This document shows positions 57,264 through 64,000 of a stretch of 64,000 bases of DNA, piece after piece. Made by a program: the position numbers and the translations under genes. Origin of the DNA: Chromobacterium piscinae (GTDB lineage Bacteria; Pseudomonadota; Gammaproteobacteria; Burkholderiales; Chromobacteriaceae); the NCBI RefSeq assembly GCF_021129175.1, contig NZ_JAJOHV010000012.1, forward strand, positions 84,395 through 148,394. The letters run 5' to 3'. Within the stretch, counting starts at the first letter, position 1. Each line of letters opens with the position of its first letter. The notes below the pieces were generated by a model. That model ran no database searches and was not told the DNA's origin. It worked only from the letters and a program-made list of their open reading frames with translations.

Positions 57264-57904
57264 CACCCCGCCCTCCTCTGGTAGCGGTTGCGCAGCTGGG
57301 CCCGCGAGGTGCGTTTGCCCCCGTTGCCGTCCAGCGCCTCCAGCTCCTGCTCGATCTCCTCGCGGCTGGGCGCCGAATAGATGGCGGTGCTGTTGAGGGA
57401 GGCGTGGCCCAGGGTGCTTTTCACGATCAGCAGCGGCTCCTTGGCCTCGCTGTTGCGCATGATGTCCATGGCCCTGGTGTGCCGCATCCAGTGCGGCGAG
57501 ACCGGCAGCGTGATGCCCGCCTCCTCTGCCCAGTGGCGAAACCGCAGCTGCACCGCCCGCGCCGTCAGCGCCTCGCCAAACCGGCCGGCGATCAGCGGGT
57601 CCGCGCCGTTCTGCGACGGGTTCATATTCAGCAGCGCCACCAGGTGCATGCGCAGGGGCTTTGTCAGCAGCACGTCGTGGTCTTGCTTGCCGCCCTTGCG
57701 GTGCGCCGCCGGGATGTAGAGGTAATTGGATTTCAGCGCGTCCCAGGCATCGGCCAGGGATACGGCCAGGAACTCGCTGATGCGGCAGCCGCTGTAGTAC
57801 AGCGCGCTCATCAGGTGGTAGTCCCGTTGGGCCAGGTCGTCGTTGGTTTTGTACGCGGCGCTGAACAGCTGATGCCGTTCCGCTGGCGTGAGATAGCGTT
57901 TCAT
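57263..57904 (-). CDS. Second, compact tyrosine recombinase (213 aa)
   Basis: AAGGAG before ATG 57904. Only the catalytic domain is present: Arg in LYYSGCRISEFLAVSL, Lys in AAHRKGGKQDHDV, HxxR in PHWMRHTRAMDIM, His in LGHASLNSTAIY with Tyr in the same segment. FimB/FimE-size enzymes invert short segments; here it lies in a phage early operon 9 kb from the true integrase. Substrate unknown; no inverted sites were found by eye. Confidence 0.9.
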   Translation of the reverse strand: MKRYLTPAERHQLFSAAYKTNDDLAQRDYHLMSALYYSGCRISEFLAVSLADAWDALKSNYLYIPAAHRKGGKQDHDVLLTKPLRMHLVALLNMNPSQNGADPLIAGRFGEALTARAVQLRFRHWAEEAGITLPVSPHWMRHTRAMDIMRNSEAKEPLLIVKSTLGHASLNSTAIYSAPSREEIEQELEALDGNGGKRTSRAQLRNRYQRRAG

Positions 57905-57925
57905 CGTGTTCTCCTTGAATCGTCG

Positions 57926-58261
57926 TCAGGCTGTGGCGGGCATGACGATCAGGGCCAGGTCGGCGCCCACTTCTTCCGCGGCATCCACCACCACGTGGGT
58001 GGCGGTTACCGCCTGAATCCACAGCAGGAGGCGTTTGCCGCCCACCGTCAGCTGGATTTCCTCCCCGGGCATCACCGGCAGCCGCCGGCGGGGTTGCCCT
58101 ACCGCCATGCTTTCCACTTCCAGGCCCTGCCCGGCGCGGTGAAAACTGATGGATGCGATATCGGCGGGGCCGTAGATCACCGCGTCCTCGCCCAGGGCGA
58201 TGCGAAACCGGCCGCTGCGGTTCTGGTAGCCGGGGGTAAACAGTTGAATCAGGTTGTTCAT
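57926..58261 (-). CDS. Hypothetical phage protein (111 aa)
   Basis: Beta-rich (RFRIALGEDAVIYGPADIAS; GEEIQLTVGGKRLLLWIQAV) and coupled by ATGA to the gene upstream. No motif recognised. Confidence 0.55.
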   Translation of the reverse strand: MNNLIQLFTPGYQNRSGRFRIALGEDAVIYGPADIASISFHRAGQGLEVESMAVGQPRRRLPVMPGEEIQLTVGGKRLLLWIQAVTATHVVVDAAEEVGADLALIVMPATA

Positions 58262-58440
58262 GACCGCTTGCTCCTCAACATGGCCAGCGCGATGCGTCTA
58301 ATGCAGATCGCCAACGCCGGGTTGTCCATTGCGGATTCGAACGATTGCCGCAGCCTGGCGCGCTGATGCGCCACGCGCAGCGCCTGCTCGGTCAGCTCGC
58401 CAGAGCTGGGGTCGAGTGGGAGAGCGAGTTGCCGTCGCAT
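58258..58440 (-). CDS. Small hypothetical protein (60 aa)
   Basis: ATG 58440 lies 49 bases inside the end of the CII-family gene. Basic and helical (ALRVAHQRARLRQSFESAMD). Overlap at its end with the next gene supports it. Confidence 0.5.
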   Translation of the reverse strand: MRRQLALPLDPSSGELTEQALRVAHQRARLRQSFESAMDNPALAICIRRIALAMLRSKRS

Positions 58441-58916
58441 GGCACCACCACTAGGCTGCCGAACCGGTTGCGCAGCTCCACGATGGCGGCAATCCACTCC
58501 ATCGTTTCCCGGTTGAACTCGTTGAACTCGTCCTGGGTGACGATGCCGTCGGCCAGGGCCTCGTTCATGCAGCTGTGCACGTCGCCGCCCTCGGCGTGGA
58601 CCTTGTTGACCAGGTCCAGCAGCGCGGAGTCGGACACGTTGTCCAGCCTGGGCAGCTGATAGCGGGCGCTGTCGAACTGCCGGCACAGCGCATCCAGCGG
58701 CGACAGGTCGCGGGTGAGGTGCAACACCTGGATGAAATCGTCCAGCGTGGTTTTGTGGTGGTGGGCGCCAGGCGCCAGCTTGTTGGTCAGCACGCCGGCG
58801 GAGACACGCATCAGGTTCGCCAGCTTGGTGATGCCAAATGACTTGGCCGATAGATGCAGCGCGCCAAACACGTCAGCCGGGGCTGACGGCAGGGTTGCCG
58901 CCATAGAAGTGTTCAT
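58392..58916 (-). CDS. CII-family regulator of prophage B (174 aa)
   Basis: ALHLSAKSFGITKLANLMRV, VSAGVLTNKLAPGAHHHKTT, LDDFIQVLHLTRD match the Phage_CP76/CII family better than the version in prophage A. C-terminal half helical, acidic. First gene after cro in the leftward operon, the CII position. Confidence 0.85.
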   Translation of the reverse strand: MNTSMAATLPSAPADVFGALHLSAKSFGITKLANLMRVSAGVLTNKLAPGAHHHKTTLDDFIQVLHLTRDLSPLDALCRQFDSARYQLPRLDNVSDSALLDLVNKVHAEGGDVHSCMNEALADGIVTQDEFNEFNRETMEWIAAIVELRNRFGSLVVVPCDGNSLSHSTPALAS

Positions 58917-59006
58917 TTGTATTAACTCCTGTTGGTTCCCACTTGTCGTGGGTCAAACAGGTGCCGATACTGCAGTTGCCACACCGTAGTAACAGCACCA
59001 CCCGAT

Positions 59007-59033
59007 CGCACCTCACCTAGCCCGTGAGGTGCG
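59007..59033. terminator. Hairpin between cro and cII genes
   Basis: CGCACCTCAC, seven bases, GTGAGGTGCG: ten-bp perfect stem ahead of the Cro stop, comparable in place with lambda tR1. T-run on the plus side only. Confidence 0.6.
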
Positions 59034-59034
59034 T

Positions 59035-59223
59035 TCACTTTTTGTGGAACAGCACTTGCTCCACTTTCACGCGCAGCAGGACTGCCAGTTTCTTGGCCAG
59101 CGCCGGAGAGGCGTTGTCTATGCCTCGTTCCAGGTTGCTGATATGCGCCTGGCTGCAGCCGATGGCCTCCGCCACGCCCTTCTGTGTCAACTTCAGCTCC
59201 TTTCGTCTTGCTGCCAGGTCCAT
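59035..59223 (-). CDS. Cro-like XRE regulator of prophage B (62 aa)
   Basis: DLAARRKELKLTQKGVAEAI then GCSQAHISNLERGIDNASPA is a textbook XRE helix-turn-helix occupying the whole protein. ATG 59223 is taken; a longer frame reaching 59268 would run through the operator. Divergent from the repressor across 110 bases containing three operators. Confidence 0.85.
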   Translation of the reverse strand: MDLAARRKELKLTQKGVAEAIGCSQAHISNLERGIDNASPALAKKLAVLLRVKVEQVLFHKK

Positions 59224-59254
59224 GTCGCCATGCTCATCAGATATCGATGCCTGC

Positions 59255-59322
59255 AATATAGGTATCACCTATATTCATTGTCAATAGGTGATTCCTGTTT
59301 TTTAAAAATAGGGATCGCCTTT
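59255..59322. promoter_or_regulatory. Three operators of the prophage B switch
   Basis: Dyads of the form ATAGG-N5-CCTAT: 59255-59275 is perfect (AATATAGG TATCA CCTATATT); 59284-59298 (ATAGG TGATT CCTGT) and 59308-59322 (ATAGG GATCG CCTTT) are weaker. Spacing of centres is about 26 and 24 bases. Three sites between divergent Cro and repressor genes parallel lambda OR. Unrelated in sequence to the prophage A operators, so the phages should be heteroimmune. Confidence 0.8.
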
Positions 59323-59333
59323 ACACTTCGCTT

Positions 59334-59732
59334 ATGGAAGAAAATGCGAAGTTGGCGATAGGCCGCCGCATCCGAGAGGTGCGCAAATACAGGGGCCAGA
59401 CCCAGCCATGGGTTGCCGAACGAATGAAGATCGCGCAGGCCAGCGTGTCGGACTGGGAGCGTGGCAAAACCTCGCCCACCGTAGCCAATATCTCGACGTA
59501 CTGCCGCCTGTTCGATGTGAATTTCGAGTACATCGCAACCGGACGCGGCCCGATGGAAGGGCCCAATCATGCCCCGCCACCTGGTTTCCAGCTGGCGGAG
59601 CCGGAGCCGCTGCGATACTCAAACCCGATCGAAGCCGACGAACAGGAACTGTTGCAGATCTACCGCTCGCTGACGAAAGCCCGACGGCGCGCGATGCTTC
59701 AATTCATCCGAGACTGGAGTGGAAAGAAATGA
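59334..59732 (+). CDS. Repressor of prophage B, XRE-type (132 aa)
   Basis: HTH at residues 8-60 (AIGRRIREVRKYRGQTQPWV, then QASVSDWERGKTSPTVANIS). A flexible middle follows, then a helix (EQELLQIYRSLTKARRRAML). Like the prophage A repressor it lacks an S24 peptidase. Its stop overlaps the next gene (ATGA). Confidence 0.85.
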   Translation: MEENAKLAIGRRIREVRKYRGQTQPWVAERMKIAQASVSDWERGKTSPTVANISTYCRLFDVNFEYIATGRGPMEGPNHAPPPGFQLAEPEPLRYSNPIEADEQELLQIYRSLTKARRRAMLQFIRDWSGKK

Positions 59733-60088
59733 TCCGACTGGCCATCCTCGCCCTCTTCCTCGCCCTGCCGGCCGCCGCCGCGCCGCGGGACGATGCCCGC
59801 GCGCTGCTGGCCTGGCTGCATGCTGCCCGCCACGACATCAACCGGGACGGGCAGGCAAAAGACCGGGTGGCGCTGCAGCGATGGCGCCGGGAGGCGCAGC
59901 AGAAATTGAACGCGTGGCCGGACAATGCGGCCCACGCGGATTACATGGGCTGCCGCACCGCGCTGGTTGACATGACAGAGTTCCTGGACGCGTATCTGCG
60001 CAAGGACTACGCCTGGAGAGACCGGCAGGGAAAACACTTCCGGCAGGACCTGGCCGACTGCGAGCGAGCAGTGGCAGGCAAATGGTAA
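59729..60088 (+). CDS. Secreted protein co-transcribed with the repressor (119 aa)
   Basis: Cleavable signal peptide (MIRLAILALFLALPAAAA, then PRDD). The mature part is helical with two cysteines (MGCRTALVDMTEFLDAY; DLADCERAVAGKW) that could form a disulphide in the periplasm. Coupling to the repressor means it is made in the lysogen, as a conversion or exclusion factor would be. No family recognised. Confidence 0.7.
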   Translation: MIRLAILALFLALPAAAAPRDDARALLAWLHAARHDINRDGQAKDRVALQRWRREAQQKLNAWPDNAAHADYMGCRTALVDMTEFLDAYLRKDYAWRDRQGKHFRQDLADCERAVAGKW

Positions 60089-60097
60089 AGGTGCTGG

Positions 60098-60143
60098 TTA
60101 GCTGGCTCATCACATTGCCCTCTTGTTATGCCAGCTAATTTTT
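60098..60143 (+). terminator. Rho-independent terminator after repressor operon
   Basis: TTAGCTGGC and GCCAGCTAA form the stem; five T follow. Ends the repressor-secreted protein unit. Confidence 0.75.
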
Positions 60144-60211
60144 CTCCTCGTTTACATTTTCCTCAATCGCACAACTGACATCAAAACCAATACAGAGCAT
60201 CAATACAGATA

Positions 60212-60934
60212 TTAAATCTGTACCGATATTGGGCTGATATTGAACAGCCGCCGGACCAGGTCAATCCGATTCCGCGCCGCATGCAATCCCCTGATTTTGT
60301 TGATTCTGTCGCGCACCGTCCGCACCGAAACCCCCACTTCGTCGGCGATTTCGTCGTCAGTTAGACCATTCAGCATGTGTTGCAGGATATGACAATCACG
60401 TTTATCTAATCCTGTCAGGTCCGGCTGCTGATAGACCAGCCGGAATGCGACATCCATCACCGCCGGAGCCAGCGCCTCAACCAGTCGCAGAGACAACGGA
60501 TCACGCTCCACGTCAACGCCGGCAAACGATATGACCAGCCTCACGTCTCCGCGCTGCTCCACCCAGCTGACGCCGTTCAGCATGTTGTTGTTGGCGGCCG
60601 CCTGGATGAATTTGCGCCGCAGTGGGTCGCTGGTCACAGAGAGCAGACGGGACCACAGCAATAGTTCTCCCTGCGGCCCATTCCAAACGGGATCACGCGT
60701 CTGGCCGTCGCTGCGAAAATATCCCGTCAGCCACGCGTTGTCCCACCCCTCATTCGCCATCACCCGTATGCCGTCCCCTCGGTCAACAACCAGGATAGTG
60801 CGGGTGCCATCAGGCATGAGCCGATGCCATATGGCGACAAACTGCCGCAGCCCGGCAATGTCATCCACCCGCACCAGGGTTTCCAGCAGTGCGAGCAGGT
60901 GTTCGGTTAGGCGTCCAATCTGGGAGATCTGCAT
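60212..60934 (-). CDS. LuxR-family regulator, phage-borne solo (240 aa)
   Basis: C-terminal LuxR helix-turn-helix at residues 175-235: LTGLDKRDCHILQHMLNGLT, DDEIADEVGVSVRTVRDRIN, GLHAARNRIDLVRRLF. The N-terminal 165 residues are alpha/beta with a Trp-rich pattern (WDNAWLTGYFR; DPVWNGPQGELLLWSR; AAANNNMLNGVSWVEQRGDV) and resemble the autoinducer-binding domain of LuxR proteins (W..Y, D, W). No luxI is near. It stands between the immunity region and the end of the late operon, in its own unit. It could tie lysis/lysogeny or host genes to cell density. Confidence 0.85.
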   Translation of the reverse strand: MQISQIGRLTEHLLALLETLVRVDDIAGLRQFVAIWHRLMPDGTRTILVVDRGDGIRVMANEGWDNAWLTGYFRSDGQTRDPVWNGPQGELLLWSRLLSVTSDPLRRKFIQAAANNNMLNGVSWVEQRGDVRLVISFAGVDVERDPLSLRLVEALAPAVMDVAFRLVYQQPDLTGLDKRDCHILQHMLNGLTDDEIADEVGVSVRTVRDRINKIRGLHAARNRIDLVRRLFNISPISVQI

Positions 60935-60980
60935 AGTGTTTCATCGTGGTGTCCAATTCAGTTCTAGTTAAAACTACGTA

Positions 60981-61007
60981 GAAAAAAACCCACTGTGTCG
61001 TGGGTTT
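60981..61007 (-). terminator. Terminator of the late operon
   Basis: AAACCCAC, six bases, GTGGGTTT with a T7 run on the minus strand, 24 bases after the fibre assembly gene. It insulates luxR from the late operon. Confidence 0.8.
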
Positions 61008-61030
61008 GAAAAAAATAACTTCTGCATAAA

Positions 61031-61459
61031 TTACTGCGACAATACATTGCTTTTGGATATGTAGTCTGGAACAGGCGGCCACAAAACCGATAATGGAAAT
61101 CCGCTCTGTGCTGGTACATCGCGTAGAGATTGCCTGTATTTCAACAGTGTTGTGTATTGCTCAACAGTCAGTGATGTTTTATCACCAACAGATATCTGGT
61201 CTGTGTGGCGTTCAACAAACCACTGGGTAGCGAATAGCCGCACATCACGATCAGCACGAACAGCGGCAGCAAGAGTTTCATACGATGGAGCGGGCGGATC
61301 AAACAACAAAGGTGCCCCGTTACCATCCCGTCTAATTTCCTTCCCCGCATTATGACCCGCAATCAACGCAGCGTAAGCTGAATCAGAAATTTTCAGCCCA
61401 CCATTATCAGATTCTGAAAATTCGAAGCGTAGATCTGCCTCAATCCATAGTGCAAACAT
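61031..61459 (-). CDS. Tail fibre assembly protein (Caudo_TAP-like, 142 aa)
   Basis: ATG at 61459 has GGAGG upstream. FALWIEADLRFEFSESDNG, then DSAYAALIAGHNAGKEIRRD and the end RQSLRDVPAQSGFP, VLWPPVPDYI are typical of Tfa-type chaperones. Lies next to the fibre gene, whose folding it helps. Confidence 0.85.
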   Translation of the reverse strand: MFALWIEADLRFEFSESDNGGLKISDSAYAALIAGHNAGKEIRRDGNGAPLLFDPPAPSYETLAAAVRADRDVRLFATQWFVERHTDQISVGDKTSLTVEQYTTLLKYRQSLRDVPAQSGFPLSVLWPPVPDYISKSNVLSQ

Positions 61460-61460
61460 G

Positions 61461-62591
61461 CTATCCTCCAAATGCAATATACATTACAGTTGCAGCACCG
61501 CGAACACCAAGCGCAGCTGTAGAATACGCACCCCAGACATCAAGCATAAACCCCGTGCGAGTTTTGTTTGTCGCGCTTGGAAAATATGCTTGCCCCATTA
61601 GTGGCATTGCAATAACTGCTTGGCAATAATTTGGAAAAGCCGGCATGAACGTTACATTTGCCGACTCGACTGAAGAACCAACTGCCGTTCCAATTTTAAT
61701 TATATTCCCACCCGGAAGTGCAAAAGTACCGTTACTGAACAGTCCAGAAAACTGGTCTAGCCTAACTGCATGCGCAGGAGCTGTTGCCAAACCAACTGAT
61801 TGTGGTTTAGAAAATACATTTGACGCATCCAGGCCTGGCAATGTCGCCCATGCACTCCACACCATGGTTTTTGCGGTATAAAACCGGAATGCAAATGCTC
61901 CTGACGTGGTATTGCAGTATTGCAGTGCGATGCCATTTTGCGGAGCCGTGGTAAATAACACACCAGGACCGGCAGCCGGAACATTTGAGGCATTAGAGTC
62001 AAAATATGAAAGCCCCGTGGATGCTGAATTTGCATCACCTACAGAGCCATTACTGCCAGCAGTTGAGCTATTGATTGGCGTAAAGGCGCTTTCGACTTGC
62101 GATACGTTTGGCAATTTCGTCCACGCACTCCACGTCATGGTTTTAACGGTATAAAACCGGAATGCAAATATTCCTGACGTGGTATTGCAGTATTGCAGTG
62201 CGATACCATTTTGCGGCGCAGTGGCAAATAACACACCTGGACCTGGAGCCGGAAAATTTGAGGCATTAGAGTCAAAATATGAAAGCCCTGCGGATGCTGA
62301 ATTTGCATCTGCTACGGAGCCATTACTACCGGCAAGGCTAGCATTCAGCGGTCCAAACAGTTTTGCAGACTGAGTTTCAATCGCTTTCGCTAGCTGTCTA
62401 TTATTAGACGCATCCAGCTGCATGCCTGCTGACTCAACTACATTTGCCAGCTCCTCCTGCCAGCTATCGAACAGTTCATAACCTGGCGTGGTCGCCGGCT
62501 GCCCTGTCTGCGGATCTCCGGGGCCGAATCCGTGTTTCCCAGCGCCGAATTTGTCCCGTACCGGGTTGCGGTTGTCGCCTACTCGCCTCAT
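61461..62591 (-). CDS. Tail fibre protein with internal duplication (376 aa)
   Basis: ATG 62591 overlaps the gp48-like stop. N-terminal part (KFGAGKHGFGPGDPQTGQPA, NVVESAGMQLDASNNRQLAK) is that of Mu/P2-type fibres. Residues about 90-260 are two near-identical units: GLSYFDSNAS, APQNGIALQYCNTTSG, FAFRFYT, each 91 residues. The C-terminus ends in a collar-like beta domain (GGNIIKIGTAVGSSVESANV, GVRGAATVMYIAFGG). It determines host range. Confidence 0.9.
   Translation of the reverse strand: MRRVGDNRNPVRDKFGAGKHGFGPGDPQTGQPATTPGYELFDSWQEELANVVESAGMQLDASNNRQLAKAIETQSAKLFGPLNASLAGSNGSVADANSASAGLSYFDSNASNFPAPGPGVLFATAPQNGIALQYCNTTSGIFAFRFYTVKTMTWSAWTKLPNVSQVESAFTPINSSTAGSNGSVGDANSASTGLSYFDSNASNVPAAGPGVLFTTAPQNGIALQYCNTTSGAFAFRFYTAKTMVWSAWATLPGLDASNVFSKPQSVGLATAPAHAVRLDQFSGLFSNGTFALPGGNIIKIGTAVGSSVESANVTFMPAFPNYCQAVIAMPLMGQAYFPSATNKTRTGFMLDVWGAYSTAALGVRGAATVMYIAFGG
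61858..62333 (-). repeat. Tandem 273-bp duplication in the fibre gene
   Basis: The same sequence recurs with an offset of exactly 273 bases (91 codons), for example ATAAAACCGGAATGCAAAT at 61878 and 62151. Differences are few, so the duplication is recent or kept alike by recombination. Confidence 0.85.
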
Positions 62592-63181
62592 TGGTCTACC
62601 CCTCCATATGCAATCAAAACCGTGCTGACTGCCGGCGTTTCCCGACGGATCACGCACTCCATCATTGTGTCTCCCCATGTTCTCAGCGGCTCATCAGAGC
62701 CGGACTCTGTTGTCGCCTCCATCACCCGCGTGCCTGCTGTCACATTGAGCGCCCAGGTATGCCGCCAGCCGATGTCCTGTAGTGGCTCCTCACAGCTCAT
62801 TTCGCAGTGGTGGTAGCGAAATCGGGTGATGGTGGCGCCTGGGTAGCCCAGCCGCGCCGCCAATTGCAAAAAGCGCGGCACGCGCGCGCCGCCGGTGTCG
62901 GTCAGTTTGGCCACCACCGCTTGCTGGCGAGCCAGCAGCGTCTGCTCGCCCACCGTGCAGGCGTCAGGCAGGCCCAGGCTGGCCTCCCATTCCGGCAGCA
63001 GCGCCACCGCGCAGCGCGGGTCGGACTCCTGCAGCAGCAGCTGGGCGCGGGTGTCGGCGTCGGCCAGCCTCACGGCCAGCGTGGCCAGCAGCGTGGCCAG
63101 CTCGCTGCCGTCCTCCGCCATCAGAGCCAGGCCAGGCGGCAGCAGCGCCGCCAGCTGCTGCTGGTAGTGGGCTGCTGTCAT
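62588..63181 (-). CDS. Baseplate protein, Mu gp48/YmfQ-like (DUF2313, 197 aa)
   Basis: ATG at 63181 overlaps the J-like stop. TAAHYQQQLAALLPPGLALM, LLPEWEASLGLPDACTVGEQ, and VVAKLTDTGG with ARLGYP are the DUF2313 family. It bridges baseplate and fibre in contractile tails. Confidence 0.92.
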   Translation of the reverse strand: MTAAHYQQQLAALLPPGLALMAEDGSELATLLATLAVRLADADTRAQLLLQESDPRCAVALLPEWEASLGLPDACTVGEQTLLARQQAVVAKLTDTGGARVPRFLQLAARLGYPGATITRFRYHHCEMSCEEPLQDIGWRHTWALNVTAGTRVMEATTESGSDEPLRTWGDTMMECVIRRETPAVSTVLIAYGGVDQ

Positions 63182-64000
63182 TGCCATGTGATGTTCCCCA
63201 TCACCGCCAGCTCGCCCACTCCGCACACGATGTCCGCCGCCGGCGCCAGCAGCTGGTGGTCGTACTCGCCCGGCGCGCCGGAGATCTGTTCCGTGATGTG
63301 GCTGCGCGGAATGGTGACGGGCGTGGTGGTGCCGCTGCGCACCGGCGCGCCCTCGCTGGCCAGCACCGCCGCCAGCGCGTCCGTCACCGCCTGGCGGATG
63401 GCCGGCGTGTCTGGCGTCAACCGGATGCGAAAATCAATAGGCCGGCGAATGGGCGCCAGCGCGTAGATCTCGCTGAACGGCGTGCCGGTCTGCTCCAGGT
63501 GAGCCTGCACCGCCGCCACTTCGGCAGCGTCCGGGATTAGGTCCGTGTCGCCATCGCGGACGAAATACACGCCGATCGAGCCCGGGCCCAACAGCCTGGG
63601 CGCTGCCCAGGCGCGTGTCACGCCAGGCACCTCCCGCGCCCATAGCTCCCAGTCCTGGGCCCGGCCCACCTGGCCGCTGTTGTAACGCGCCTCCATCACC
63701 CGGGCGCGCAGCTCGTCGATGGACTCCAGATCCGCGCCGCCGGACAGCCCTGGCGCCAGCACCTCCAACTCGCCGTTGATGCCCGGCACCGGGTTGACCA
63801 GCCGCAACTTGGCCCCGGGCTCGGTGTTGCCGGCCGCGCCGGGCTGGACGCAAATCAGCCGCACCGTAGCGGCGGCCGTGCCGGTATCCGGCAATGTCAC
63901 GCCATCGACAACCGCGAACAGCGCGCCATCGGCTCGCGCCAGCTGCTCGCCGGCGGGTAAAGGGGCCTTGTTGGCGCCGGTGGCGCGCGCGCTGCCGCTG
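63178..64000 (-). CDS. Baseplate J-like protein (Mu gp47), N-terminus outside window
   Basis: The frame comes in from the right edge (from SGSARATGANKAPLPAGEQL) and includes GAAGNTEPGAKLRLVNPVPG, then LESIDELRARVMEARYNSGQ, REVPGVTRAWAAPRLLGPGS and IGVYFVRDGDTDLIPDAAEV: the Baseplate_J family. It forms the wedge of a contractile tail baseplate. About 275 residues are visible. Confidence 0.93.
   Translation of the reverse strand, partial: SGSARATGANKAPLPAGEQLARADGALFAVVDGVTLPDTGTAAATVRLICVQPGAAGNTEPGAKLRLVNPVPGINGELEVLAPGLSGGADLESIDELRARVMEARYNSGQVGRAQDWELWAREVPGVTRAWAAPRLLGPGSIGVYFVRDGDTDLIPDAAEVAAVQAHLEQTGTPFSEIYALAPIRRPIDFRIRLTPDTPAIRQAVTDALAAVLASEGAPVRSGTTTPVTIPRSHITEQISGAPGEYDHQLLAPAADIVCGVGELAVMGNITWQ

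Larger units (their letters stand above)
46904..64000. mobile_element. Prophage B, contractile-tail phage, right end outside window
   Basis: It begins with an attachment-site remnant, then integrase and excisionase genes reading towards it, a leftward early operon, a Cro/repressor switch at 59.0-59.7 kb and a leftward late operon whose 3' end (baseplate J-like, gp48-like, tail fibre, fibre assembly) enters from the right edge. Baseplate proteins of the Mu gp47/gp48 type indicate a contractile tail. Almost everything is on the minus strand. Head genes and the other attachment site must lie beyond 64 kb. That early and late halves belong to one phage is inferred from continuity. Confidence 0.8.

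Noticed and set aside
61031..64000. A transposable Mu-like phage as owner of the tail genes
   Set aside because: Only the baseplate proteins are Mu-like; the prophage has a tyrosine integrase and no transposase is visible.

Overview
The window is almost entirely bacteriophage DNA: two prophages lie end to end. GC-rich codon use, the Neisseriales-like tRNA-Thr remnant and the style of the genes suggest a betaproteobacterial host, perhaps Chromobacteriaceae; that placement is an inference and no housekeeping gene confirms it.

Prophage A (1 to about 46.9 kb, left end outside the window) has a lambdoid plan. A leftward early operon (1-5.76 kb) carries rdgC and many tiny hypothetical genes joined by 4-base start/stop overlaps. 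An immunity region (5.9-10.7 kb) holds membrane proteins, four HTH regulators including a divergent repressor/Cro pair, and a 7-5-7 operator dyad present at two distant sites, like OL and OR of lambda. Rightward early genes follow: a CII-family protein, a replication initiator with an iteron origin inside its gene, a DnaB helicase and two small nucleases. An AT-rich cargo patch (15.0-17.5 kb) encodes a multi-TM protein, a stub of a chemotaxis-receptor signalling domain and a lipoprotein. Late genes (17.6-39.6 kb) run HNH endonuclease, terminase, portal, S49 protease, HK97-type capsid, connectors, tail tube, a tail chaperone pair with a canonical -1 slippery site, tape measure, lambda-like tip proteins M, L, K and an I-J fusion, holin, lysozyme and a second holin-like protein.

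At the right end of prophage A is a cargo island. The first 45 codons of an SRAP (YedK/HMCES-like) gene are followed by foreign DNA (about 39.8-44.95 kb) with a Thoeris anti-phage system: one SIR2-SLOG effector (ThsA) and three different TIR-domain proteins. After it come a frameshifted tyrosine recombinase, an AbiGi-like protein and a phage-type umuDC operon.

At 46.9 kb the 3' end of a tRNA (best read as tRNA-Thr, anticodon UGU) marks an attachment site. Prophage B starts there and runs past the right edge: integrase, excisionase, Dam-type methylase, a 934-residue primase-helicase, a run of small hypothetical genes, a second compact tyrosine recombinase, a CII-family protein, and a Cro/repressor pair around three operators. 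Beyond a terminator lie a LuxR-type regulator and the 3' end of a leftward late operon encoding a contractile-tail baseplate (Mu gp47- and gp48-like), a tail fibre with an internal 91-residue duplication, and its assembly protein.

Points of most interest: the three-TIR Thoeris locus on a prophage, the phage-borne LuxR solo, the chemoreceptor stub, the frameshift site, the paired operators, and the evidence that the two prophages share one tRNA site.
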